From: an uncultured Alphaproteobacteria bacterium
GTDB lineage: Bacteria; Pseudomonadota; Alphaproteobacteria; Rhizobiales; Ancalomicrobiaceae
DNA length: 64,000 nucleotides
Direction: 5' to 3'
Assembly (NCBI GenBank): GCA_937919435.1
Contig: CALFRR010000075.1
Coordinates: forward strand, 5,109 to 69,108
A program made the translations under genes and the position numbers. The notes under the pieces were generated by a model. The model made no database searches. It saw only the letters and a list, made by a program, of their open reading frames with translations, and had not been told where the DNA came from. Shown here piece by piece: positions 1 through 8,239 of the stretch; position 1 is the stretch's first letter; every line of letters begins with the position of its first letter.

Positions 1-668
1 GCCGGGTCGAACAGGAAGGTGTGGAAGCTGGTGCCGTCGGCGCGCACCAGATGGCGGGCGCTGGTCGCGGCGTGCCGCTCCGCCACGTCGCGGAAGTCGG
101 CGACCCCGGTCTCGGCGTGGGCCCAGTGGAGCAGCGCCAGATTCTGCATGGTGTCGGCGATCATCCGGCCGTTGACGTAGGCCGACCGGCCGGGGTCGGT
201 CGGCGACGGGTTCCAGGCCTGGATGTAGCCGCCGTCGTCACGGAAGCGGGCGACCAGACCGTCGGCGGCGGCGAGCGCCATCGTCCTCGCCTCCGGATCG
301 CCGGTCGCCAGCCAGTCGGCGACCGAATGCAGCGAGAACTGGAAGCCGAGATCGTGATCGCGGAAGCGGCGATGTTCGAGGATGTAGCGGAACTCCGGCC
401 GCCGCGCCCGGGCGGCGTCGCGGAACACCGGATCGCCGGTCAACTGATGGGCGAGCCAGAGCTGGCCGGAATGGAAACCGATCACCCAGTCGCCGCGGTC
501 GCAGTAGTCCCAGGTCAGGTCGGGGCGGCCGATCTTCGGATTGCGCAGCCCGATCGTCGGCATCGCGTTGCGCAGGCGGTCGAGGCAGCGCTCCAGCGCG
601 GCCTGATGACCGGGGGCGGGACGCGATACCACGCGGCGGGAAAAATAGGGGCTCACGGCGATGTCCAT
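1..668 (-). CDS. Unsaturated glucuronyl hydrolase, GH88 family (3' end outside window)
   Basis: Glycoside hydrolase of the GH88 type, which removes the 4,5-unsaturated uronic acid left at the non-reducing end of oligosaccharides by polysaccharide lyases. About 222 codons are visible from ATG at 668; the C-terminus lies beyond base 1. Family signatures are clear: a GFHSGQLWLAHQLTGD block near residue 64, a DHDLGF block whose Asp is about residue 106, and Asp about residue 172 in IADTMQNLALL. The last two correspond to the acidic pair known to be catalytic in Bacillus unsaturated glucuronyl hydrolase. No signal peptide is visible, so it is probably cytoplasmic, acting on imported oligosaccharides. 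It is divergent from a TRAP transporter and a DUF2264 gene, which fits one uronide-utilisation locus. GH105 is related, but the visible blocks favour GH88. Confidence 0.85.
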   Translation of the reverse strand, partial: MDIAVSPYFSRRVVSRPAPGHQAALERCLDRLRNAMPTIGLRNPKIGRPDLTWDYCDRGDWVIGFHSGQLWLAHQLTGDPVFRDAARARRPEFRYILEHRRFRDHDLGFQFSLHSVADWLATGDPEARTMALAAADGLVARFRDDGGYIQAWNPSPTDPGRSAYVNGRMIADTMQNLALLHWAHAETGVADFRDVAERHAATSARHLVRADGTSFHTFLFDP

Positions 669-695
669 GGGTCGGTTCCGGGGAAGGATGGGTGA

Positions 696-741
696 GAAAC
701 TTTCTATTGAAACAGAAACTTTCGTCAATATGGGAAGTTTC
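696..741. promoter_or_regulatory. Three evenly spaced GAAACTTTC-like operator candidates
   Basis: In the 226-bp divergent gap between the GH88 and dctP genes, GAAACTTTC occurs at 696-704 and 715-723, and the related GGAAGTTTC at 733-741. The starts are 19 and 18 bp apart, so all three lie on about the same face of the helix. Each copy is almost its own reverse complement apart from the centre base. KdgR/IclR-type and other uronate regulators use GAAAC/GTTTC half-sites, so a shared operator for both directions is plausible. The regulator is not in this window. Confidence 0.4.
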
Positions 742-894
742 GTATTCTTCGCGGCCCGTCACCGTGCTAATCACCCGACCGTGGCGATGGGGTTCGGTGC
801 GGGCTGTCCCGCCGAGCGGTATCTGAGATCCTGCGCCACCGACCCGCCACGGGCCCCGCCCGCGCAAGACAAGAGACTGGAAGGTCTGGAGGAA

Positions 895-1878
895 ATGATG
901 AAGAAGACGATTGCCGCGCTGATCGCGGCCGGTGCGCTCGTATCGATGACGTTCGGTGCGCAGGCCGCATCCTACAAATTCGCCGTCAACATCGCCGACT
1001 CCGGAACCACCGCGAAAGCGCTCAAGGACTTCGCGGTGGCGGTCGAAAAGCGGACCGCCGGCCGGGTCACTTTCAAGCTGTTCTGGAACAGCGTGCTCGG
1101 CAGCCAGGAAGCCTACCTTCAGGGAGTTCAGAAGGGTGTGATCGACGCCGGGCTGGTCAACAGCGCGACGCTCGAGAACCTGATCCCTGCCTTCGGCGTC
1201 ACCAATCTGCCCTACATGTTCCGGTCCGGCGACGAGTTCGGGAAGGTGATGGGGGATCCCAGGGTCAAGGCGCTGCTGTTCGACACCTCGGCCAAGCATC
1301 GCTTCGCCCCGATCGGCCATCTGAGCGCCGGCTTCCGCTCGATCTACGTCACCAAGCCGGTGGCCAGGGCGGAGGATCTCAAGGGCCTCAAGATCCGCAC
1401 CATGGAGTCGGAGACCTATTTCGAGATGCTGCGTCTGTTCGGCGCGGTGCCGACCCCGCTCTCCCGGTCGGAGCTGTTCGCCGGCCTGCAACAGGGCGTG
1501 GTCGACGGCGCCGAGGGCGGGCTCGCCGGTCTCGTCGACGGCAAGCTCGGTGAGGTCGCCAAATGGGCTCTGGTCACCGATCAGACCCGGCTCACCGACT
1601 TCGCCGTCAGCAGCCTTCAGTTCCGCGACCGGGTCGGTCCGGACGATCTGAAGATCGTCTACGAGGAGTTCGACCGGGTCAGCGCCGAGACGCTCGCCGA
1701 GGCGGACAAGTACCAGGAAGACGGCGCCGAACGCGCGGCGAAGACGATGGGCGTGACCCTGGTCCGGCTCGACAAGACGCCTCTGATGAAGGCGGTCGAG
1801 CCGATGTACCAGAAGGCCCGTGCCGATGAGGCGCGCCGACCGCTCCTGGATCTCGTCTTCGAGATCGAGGGACGCTGA
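895..1878 (+). CDS. dctP: TRAP transporter substrate-binding protein DctP
   Basis: Periplasmic solute receptor of a tripartite ATP-independent periplasmic transporter. The product (about 327 residues) starts with a Sec signal peptide (MMKKTIAALIAAGALV, then AQA before the mature SYKFAVN). Family features include the LGSQEAYLQGVQKGVIDAG block and LKGLKIRTMES, whose Arg normally salt-bridges the substrate carboxylate. Two starts are possible, 895 and 898; GGAGG at 888-892 is better spaced for 898. Pairing with GH88 and DUF2264 genes suggests the ligand is a uronate or unsaturated uronide rather than a C4-dicarboxylate, but that is inferred from neighbours only. The fused membrane component follows 121 bp downstream. 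Confidence 0.88.
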   Translation: MMKKTIAALIAAGALVSMTFGAQAASYKFAVNIADSGTTAKALKDFAVAVEKRTAGRVTFKLFWNSVLGSQEAYLQGVQKGVIDAGLVNSATLENLIPAFGVTNLPYMFRSGDEFGKVMGDPRVKALLFDTSAKHRFAPIGHLSAGFRSIYVTKPVARAEDLKGLKIRTMESETYFEMLRLFGAVPTPLSRSELFAGLQQGVVDGAEGGLAGLVDGKLGEVAKWALVTDQTRLTDFAVSSLQFRDRVGPDDLKIVYEEFDRVSAETLAEADKYQEDGAERAAKTMGVTLVRLDKTPLMKAVEPMYQKARADEARRPLLDLVFEIEGR

Positions 1879-1999
1879 TCCCGACCCGGGCGGTGCGCCG
1901 TGCCGATCGCTCCGACGGCGCACCGCCTCTCGCTCTCTCGGCCCGATCGCCGGCGGTCCCTCCCGCCGCCGCTCCGTCCCCTCCGTTCGGAAAACGCCC

Positions 2000-3925
2000 A
2001 TGACCGTTCGCTCGACCTCCCCCGACTTCGGGACGGCCGTCCACCCGCTCGACGCCGGCCAACGTCTGCTGACCCTCGGCCTGCGGTATCTGCTGCTGGC
2101 GTTCCTCGCGGCGATGAGCGTGCTGATCATCGTCCAGGTCGCCGCCCGCTTCGTGTTCAACAGCCCGAGCGGCTTTTCCGAGGAATTGTTGCGCTATCTG
2201 CTGATCTGGTCGGGTGTGCTCGGCGGCGCCTACTGTTTCCTGGAGGGACGCCATCTCAATCTGCCGCTGATCGTCGACATGCTCGGCGAACGCGGCCAGG
2301 CCCGGCTGCGCGCCACCAACGCCGCGGTCACGCTGCTGTTCGGCGTGGTGATCTGCATCGGCGGCTGGCGGTCGTTGGTCGACAATGCGCTCACCCTGTC
2401 GCCGATGCTGCGGGTGCCGGTCGGATCGCTGCAGAGCGTGGTGCTGCTCTCCGGCGTCGTCGTGGTCGTCTCCCAGGTGCTGGATCTCGCGCGGATGATC
2501 CGCGAAGACGTCCGCAATCGGGCGACGGTGGCCGGCGTCTTCGTGGTGATGGTGGCGGCGATCGCCCTGCTCGTCTTCGTCCGCGGCACCGAGACCTATG
2601 CCCGGATGATCGATCAGCATCTGATGATGGTGTCGCTCGGCGTACTGTTCGGCTGCTTCTTCCTGTTCCTGGGGCTCGGCACCGCCATTTCCGTCGGGCT
2701 GGCGCTGTCCGGCATCCTGACGCTCTCCCTGCAGATCGAGCCGGAATCGCTGTCGGCGACGGTCGGCGAGCAGATCTTCGGCGGGCTCGACAACTTCGGC
2801 TTCCTGGCGCTGCCGTTCTTCGTACTGGCCGGCTCGATCATGAACCAGTGCGGCATCGCCCGCCGTCTGATCGACCTCGCCATGCTGCTCGGCCGGCGTA
2901 TCCCCGGCAGCCTGTGGCAGACCAACGTCCTCGCCAACATGCTGTTCGGCTGCCTGTCGGGCTCCGGCGTCGCCGCCGCCACCGCGATCGGCAGCATCAT
3001 CGCGCCGATCACCCGCGAGAAGAACTACGACATGGCGATCTCGACTGCGGTCAACGCGGCGTCGGCACCGACCGGCATGCTGATCCCGCCGACCGGCGCC
3101 TTCATCGTCTATTCGCTGATCACCGGCGGCGGCGCCTCGATCGTCGCGCTGTTCCTCGCCGGCTACTTCCCCGGCATCGTCATGGGCGTGTCGGTGATGA
3201 TCGTCGCCGCCTACTACGCCCGCAAACTCGGCTACGAGACCGACCGCACGCCGCTGGCCGCCTCCGAGGTGCGAGAGGTTCTGGTCCGCTCGCTGCCCAG
3301 CCTGATGCTGGTGGTCCTGGTCATCGGCGGCATCGTCGGCGGCGCCTTCACCGCCACCGAAGGCTCCGGCATCGCGGTGCTCTACAGCCTCGTCCTGGCG
3401 CTCGCCTACCGCAGTCTGACGCTGGAGAAGCTGGTCCGGGTCGGCACCGAGACGATGGTCTCGTCGAGCGTCATCCTGTTCCTGATCGCCTGTTCCGGGC
3501 TGATGAGCTGGTCGATGACCTTCGCCTCGATCCCCGACACCATCGGCGAGATCCTGACCGGGCTCAGCGACGACAAATACGTGATCCTGCTTCTGATCAA
3601 CGTCGCCCTGCTGATCATCGGCACCTTCATGGACATGTCGCCGGCGATGCTGATCTTCACCCCGATCCTCTATCCGGTGGTGACCTCGATGGGGGTCCAC
3701 CCGGTCCACTTCGGGGTGATCGTCGTCTACAACCTGTGCATGGGCATCGTCACCCCGCCGGTCGGCACCGTGCTGTTCGTCTCGTCGAGCATCACCGGCG
3801 AGAAGATCACCAAGGTCATCCCGCCGCTGCTGCCGATCTTCGCGGTGCAGTTCGTCGGTCTGATGATCGTCACCTACTTCCCGGCCTTCAGTCTCGCGCT
3901 GCCGCGGCTGTTCGGGGTGCTGTGA
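2000..3925 (+). CDS. Fused TRAP transporter membrane protein DctQM
   Basis: Both membrane subunits of the TRAP transporter in one 641-residue polypeptide. Residues about 25-185 form the small DctQ part, with four hydrophobic helices and the typical SEELLRYLLIW segment. The rest is DctM, with many helices and family blocks such as NMLFGCLSGSGVAAATAIG and SAPTGMLIPPTGAFIVYS. DctM is the sodium-driven carrier and DctQ a structural partner. Fused QM proteins are a known variant, so this is not a frameshift product. ATG at 2000 is the first start that gives the DctQ N-terminus. The stop at 3923-3925 is close to the next gene, so the three genes from dctP are probably one operon. Confidence 0.9.
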   Translation: MTVRSTSPDFGTAVHPLDAGQRLLTLGLRYLLLAFLAAMSVLIIVQVAARFVFNSPSGFSEELLRYLLIWSGVLGGAYCFLEGRHLNLPLIVDMLGERGQARLRATNAAVTLLFGVVICIGGWRSLVDNALTLSPMLRVPVGSLQSVVLLSGVVVVVSQVLDLARMIREDVRNRATVAGVFVVMVAAIALLVFVRGTETYARMIDQHLMMVSLGVLFGCFFLFLGLGTAISVGLALSGILTLSLQIEPESLSATVGEQIFGGLDNFGFLALPFFVLAGSIMNQCGIARRLIDLAMLLGRRIPGSLWQTNVLANMLFGCLSGSGVAAATAIGSIIAPITREKNYDMAISTAVNAASAPTGMLIPPTGAFIVYSLITGGGASIVALFLAGYFPGIVMGVSVMIVAAYYARKLGYETDRTPLAASEVREVLVRSLPSLMLVVLVIGGIVGGAFTATEGSGIAVLYSLVLALAYRSLTLEKLVRVGTETMVSSSVILFLIACSGLMSWSMTFASIPDTIGEILTGLSDDKYVILLLINVALLIIGTFMDMSPAMLIFTPILYPVVTSMGVHPVHFGVIVVYNLCMGIVTPPVGTVLFVSSSITGEKITKVIPPLLPIFAVQFVGLMIVTYFPAFSLALPRLFGVL

Positions 3926-3993
3926 TCGATCCGTCGTCCCGGACCGGCGGCCGCGCCGCCGGTCCGGACCCGTCCCGCGGAGGAGGCGGCACC

Positions 3994-5808
3994 GTGCCCC
4001 GTTACTCGAAATTCGACGACAATCCGCTGCAGACCCGCGCCGATTTCCAGCGCTGCGTCCGCGACCTGTTCGAACCGCTGGTGCCGCGTCTCGCCGCCGA
4101 CGGCGCCGCGATCGACTTCGACGAAGGCGGTGCCCACTACGACATGCGCGCCGCCTCGCTCGAGGGTGTTGCGCGGCCGTTGTGGGGGATCGTGCCGCTG
4201 ACCGCCGGTGGCGGCGCTTTCGACCACTGGCCGCTGCTGCGCGCCGCGATCGCCGAGGGCACCGATCCGGAACACCCGCGATTCTGGGGCTATCCCGGCG
4301 ACGTCGATCAGCGCTCGTGCGAGATGGCGGCCTTCGCTTGGATGCTGCTGCTCGTCCCGCAGGAGGGGTGGGCGCCGTTCGACGCCCGGCAGAAGGACAA
4401 TCTGGTGCGCTGGCTGGCGCGGATCCAGGGTCCGCAGATGCCGCAGAACAACTGGCTGTTCTTCACCGTGCTGGTGCAGCAGGCGCTGAAGGCGGTGGGC
4501 CGCGCCGATCTCGTCGATACCGCGCTCGAGGCCGACCGGCTCGCCCGGCTCGAACACTGGTATCGCGGCGACGGCTGGTACGGCGACGGCGGTTCCGGCA
4601 CCATCGACCACTACGGCGGCTTCGCCATGCATTTCTACGGGCTGGTCTACGCCCGCTTCGCCCCCGATCCCGACCCGCGCCTCGCCCGTCTGTTCCGCGA
4701 ACGGGCGGAGACCTTCGCCGAGCCGTTCTCGCGCTGGTTCGCCGACACCGGCGAGAGCATGGCCCAGGGCCGGTCGCTGACCTATCGTTTCGCCACCGCC
4801 GCCTTCTGGGGGATCCTCGCCGCGGTCGGCCTCGAGCCGTTGCCGATCGGGCGGATCAAGGGGCTGTGGGCCCGTCACCTGCGGTCGTGGCGAGGCAAGC
4901 CGATCTTCACCGCCGACGGCCTGCTGACCCGCGGCTACGACTATCCGAATCTGGTGATCTGCGAGGAGTACAACTCGCCGACCTCGCCCTACTGGGCGAT
5001 GAAGTTCTTCGCGCCGCTGATGCTCGCCGAAGACGACGCCTTCTGGCGGGCGGCGGAGGAACCGCTGGTGTTCGCCGAACCGATCGTCGCCCAACCCGCC
5101 TGTCCGGCGATCGTCCAACGGGTCGACGGTCACGCGGTCGTCCACTACGCCGCGCCGGTGCATCGCAAGGTGCAGGCGGACAAGTACAACAAGTTCGCCT
5201 ACTCGACCCGTTTCGGTTTCGACGTCGACGCCCTGCGCTGCGCCGAGATGGGCCGGTTCGGTGACAACATCCTCGCCTTCAGCCACGACGGCGGCGCCAA
5301 CTGGGCGATGCGGCTGCACAACGACCAGGCGGAGATCGATGCCCGCGGACGCCTCCGGGCGCTCTGGCACACCGGCTTCCAGAAGGTCGAGACCACGATC
5401 TCGGTGCTCGCCGACGGGCTTTCGGTCCGGCGCCATCGCTTCACCCTGGAGCGTCCGGCGCTGGTCGTCGACACGGGCTTCGCCGTCGACCGCTGGTACG
5501 AGGAAGCCGAGGTGCTGGTGCCCGGTGCCTCCGAACTCGGCGGAGAGGCGCGCGTCGGGGCGACGGTGGTGGTCCGCGGCGCCGACGGCATCTCCGCCGT
5601 CCGCAGCCTCGACCACCACGCCAAGGTGCCCTGCTTCCAGGGGCGGGTCCATTCCAACCCGGTCGCCGCCCGCACCGGGGTGCCGTTCCTGTCGCTGTCG
5701 CTGCCGGCCGGCGATCATTGTCTGATCGACGCCTTCGGCGTGTCGCCGGCGGCACGGCGCTGCCTCGCCGACCGGCTCTTCGATCTCGACGGCGTCGCCT
5801 TCGCCTGA
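3994..5808 (+). CDS. DUF2264 domain-containing protein
   Basis: A 604-residue protein matching the DUF2264 family. The N-terminal part is rich in aromatic and alpha/alpha-barrel-like segments (WGYPGDVDQRSCEMAA, QNNWLFFTVLVQQAL, YRGDGWYGDGG, ISTLY-type barrel helices), and the C-terminal half is beta-rich. No signal peptide is seen. The biochemical role is not established from sequence. The family recurs in loci for pectin and rhamnogalacturonan breakdown, and here it is the last gene of a TRAP operon opposite a GH88 gene, so a role in processing an imported uronide is likely. The chosen start is GTG at 3994, preceded by GGAGGAGG at 3979-3986. An alternative GTG at 3922 would overlap the DctQM stop and add 24 residues. 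Confidence 0.8.
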   Translation: MPRYSKFDDNPLQTRADFQRCVRDLFEPLVPRLAADGAAIDFDEGGAHYDMRAASLEGVARPLWGIVPLTAGGGAFDHWPLLRAAIAEGTDPEHPRFWGYPGDVDQRSCEMAAFAWMLLLVPQEGWAPFDARQKDNLVRWLARIQGPQMPQNNWLFFTVLVQQALKAVGRADLVDTALEADRLARLEHWYRGDGWYGDGGSGTIDHYGGFAMHFYGLVYARFAPDPDPRLARLFRERAETFAEPFSRWFADTGESMAQGRSLTYRFATAAFWGILAAVGLEPLPIGRIKGLWARHLRSWRGKPIFTADGLLTRGYDYPNLVICEEYNSPTSPYWAMKFFAPLMLAEDDAFWRAAEEPLVFAEPIVAQPACPAIVQRVDGHAVVHYAAPVHRKVQADKYNKFAYSTRFGFDVDALRCAEMGRFGDNILAFSHDGGANWAMRLHNDQAEIDARGRLRALWHTGFQKVETTISVLADGLSVRRHRFTLERPALVVDTGFAVDRWYEEAEVLVPGASELGGEARVGATVVVRGADGISAVRSLDHHAKVPCFQGRVHSNPVAARTGVPFLSLSLPAGDHCLIDAFGVSPAARRCLADRLFDLDGVAFA

Positions 5809-5809
5809 T

Positions 5810-5842
5810 CGGACCCGGCCGGTCTCGCGCCGGCCCGGTCCG
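5810..5842. terminator. Bidirectional terminator hairpin between convergent genes
   Basis: CGGACCCGGCCGG at 5810-5822 pairs with CCGGCCCGGTCCG at 5830-5842, with one mismatch and a 7-nt loop. It sits exactly between the DUF2264 stop and the DUF4337 stop. There is no clear T-run, so its efficiency is uncertain. Confidence 0.6.
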
Positions 5843-5851
5843 ACCGCCGCC

Positions 5852-6424
5852 TCACGACAACAGCGCCACCAGGAAATCGGGGTGGAGCCAGGTCCAGCCG
5901 GCGAAGCCGGCCGTCCCGAACACCGCGCCGCCGAGCCCCAGCACCGTGGCGAGGCCGAACAGCCAGCGCACCCGGGTCAGCGCGGTGACCGCGAACAGCG
6001 CGAGCGAGATCGACAGCAGCGCGTCGGAGAGATCGAACAGATCGTCCCGGTCGTTGCCGGCGTCGTAGTCGGCGGTCCGGGCCTTCGCCTTCACCGCCGA
6101 TTCCTCCGCCCGGGCCTTGAACTGGTCGGCCTGCGCCTTCCAGGCGGCGACCGTCCGGTCGCGCTCGGGCGAGACCGGCTGGGTCGCCTGCAACTGGGCG
6201 ATCGCCAGTTCGACGCCGAACTGGCGTTGCCGGCGCGCCTGGTATTCGTTCCAGTAGTCGACGCTCTCGGTCTGGGCCTTCTGCATCGCCTGGACGATGT
6301 TGTCGTCCTTGATCTTCGAAATGGCCATGAACGCCGACACCAGCGCCACCGCGACCGCGATGGCGTTGTTGAAGCGGTCGCGGCTCTTCTCGGCCTCGCC
6401 GCTCGGGATCTCGATCTCCGTCAT
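5852..6424 (-). CDS. DUF4337 family membrane protein
   Basis: A 190-residue protein of the DUF4337 type with unknown function. One membrane helix lies near the N-terminus (AIAVAVALVSAFMAISKI, about residues 20-40). A charged, probably coiled-coil middle follows (DYWNEYQARRQRQ onward), then two or three C-terminal helices (LLSISLALFAVTALT and LFGLATVLGLGGAVFG). The start at 6424 was chosen because MTEIEIPSGEAEKSRDR matches the usual short charged N-terminus and AGGGGAG precedes it; a longer frame to 6514 would run through the ahcY control region. It is divergent from ahcY and convergent with the DUF2264 gene. No functional link to either neighbour is apparent. Confidence 0.75.
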   Translation of the reverse strand: MTEIEIPSGEAEKSRDRFNNAIAVAVALVSAFMAISKIKDDNIVQAMQKAQTESVDYWNEYQARRQRQFGVELAIAQLQATQPVSPERDRTVAAWKAQADQFKARAEESAVKAKARTADYDAGNDRDDLFDLSDALLSISLALFAVTALTRVRWLFGLATVLGLGGAVFGTAGFAGWTWLHPDFLVALLS

Positions 6425-6512
6425 GCTTCTCCCCTCGTTTCGCCCGGACGCCGACCATGTGGCGACGATTCGGACGGCAGTGTGACACGCCGTTCGACAA
6501 CTCTCGTTCATC

Positions 6513-6532
6513 ATATAAAGGAATGTTTATAT
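6513..6532. promoter_or_regulatory. ATATAAA-N6-TTTATAT palindrome upstream of ahcY
   Basis: A perfect 7-bp inverted repeat in an AT-rich island of otherwise GC-rich DNA, 108 bp before ahcY. Its form resembles the operator described for the ArsR-family regulator SahR, which controls S-adenosylhomocysteine and methionine-cycle genes in many proteobacteria. That identity is inferred from the pattern and the downstream gene. No sahR gene is present in this window. Confidence 0.5.
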
Positions 6533-6640
6533 CGTTATTGCATCACGCGCGGCGAGCCTCTATAACGCGCCGACCGGGCCGTTCGTGCCGGGCGCGTCCA
6601 CGCGTCCACCGCCGGCCCTCCTCGAAGATCAGGGACGACG

Positions 6641-8035
<1,395 letters not shown>

Positions 8036-8064
8036 TCGACGACGGTCGAACGACTAGATCTGGA

Positions 8065-8100
8065 GGGCGCGATCCGAAAGGAACGCGCCCTTCGGCTTTT
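8065..8100 (+). terminator. Rho-independent terminator of ahcY
   Basis: GGGCGCG (8065-8071) pairs with CGCGCCC (8084-8090). Inside it TCC-GAAA-GGA extends the stem. The hairpin is followed by TTCGGCTTTT. It lies 30 bp past the ahcY stop. Confidence 0.85.
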
Positions 8101-8239
8101 CCGTCCCGAAGCTCTCGGCGACTCTCCTCAGCGATTCCGTGAAGGGGTATCTTGGGGTGATTCGGGGGCTTCGACTGCGTATTTCGACGAAGTCCGGGGG
8201 CGTTCGTCGAGTTCATCGCAGCGGGGAAGGACCTTCGAC

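Noticed and set aside
2000..3925. Frameshift joining separate dctQ and dctM genes
   Set aside because: The frame is continuous with normal codon use across the junction, and fused DctQM proteins are a known type.
6425..6640. A SAM or SAH riboswitch before ahcY
   Set aside because: The leader lacks the conserved cores of SAM-II, SAM/SAH or SAH riboswitches that I could recognise; the palindrome there looks like a DNA operator instead.
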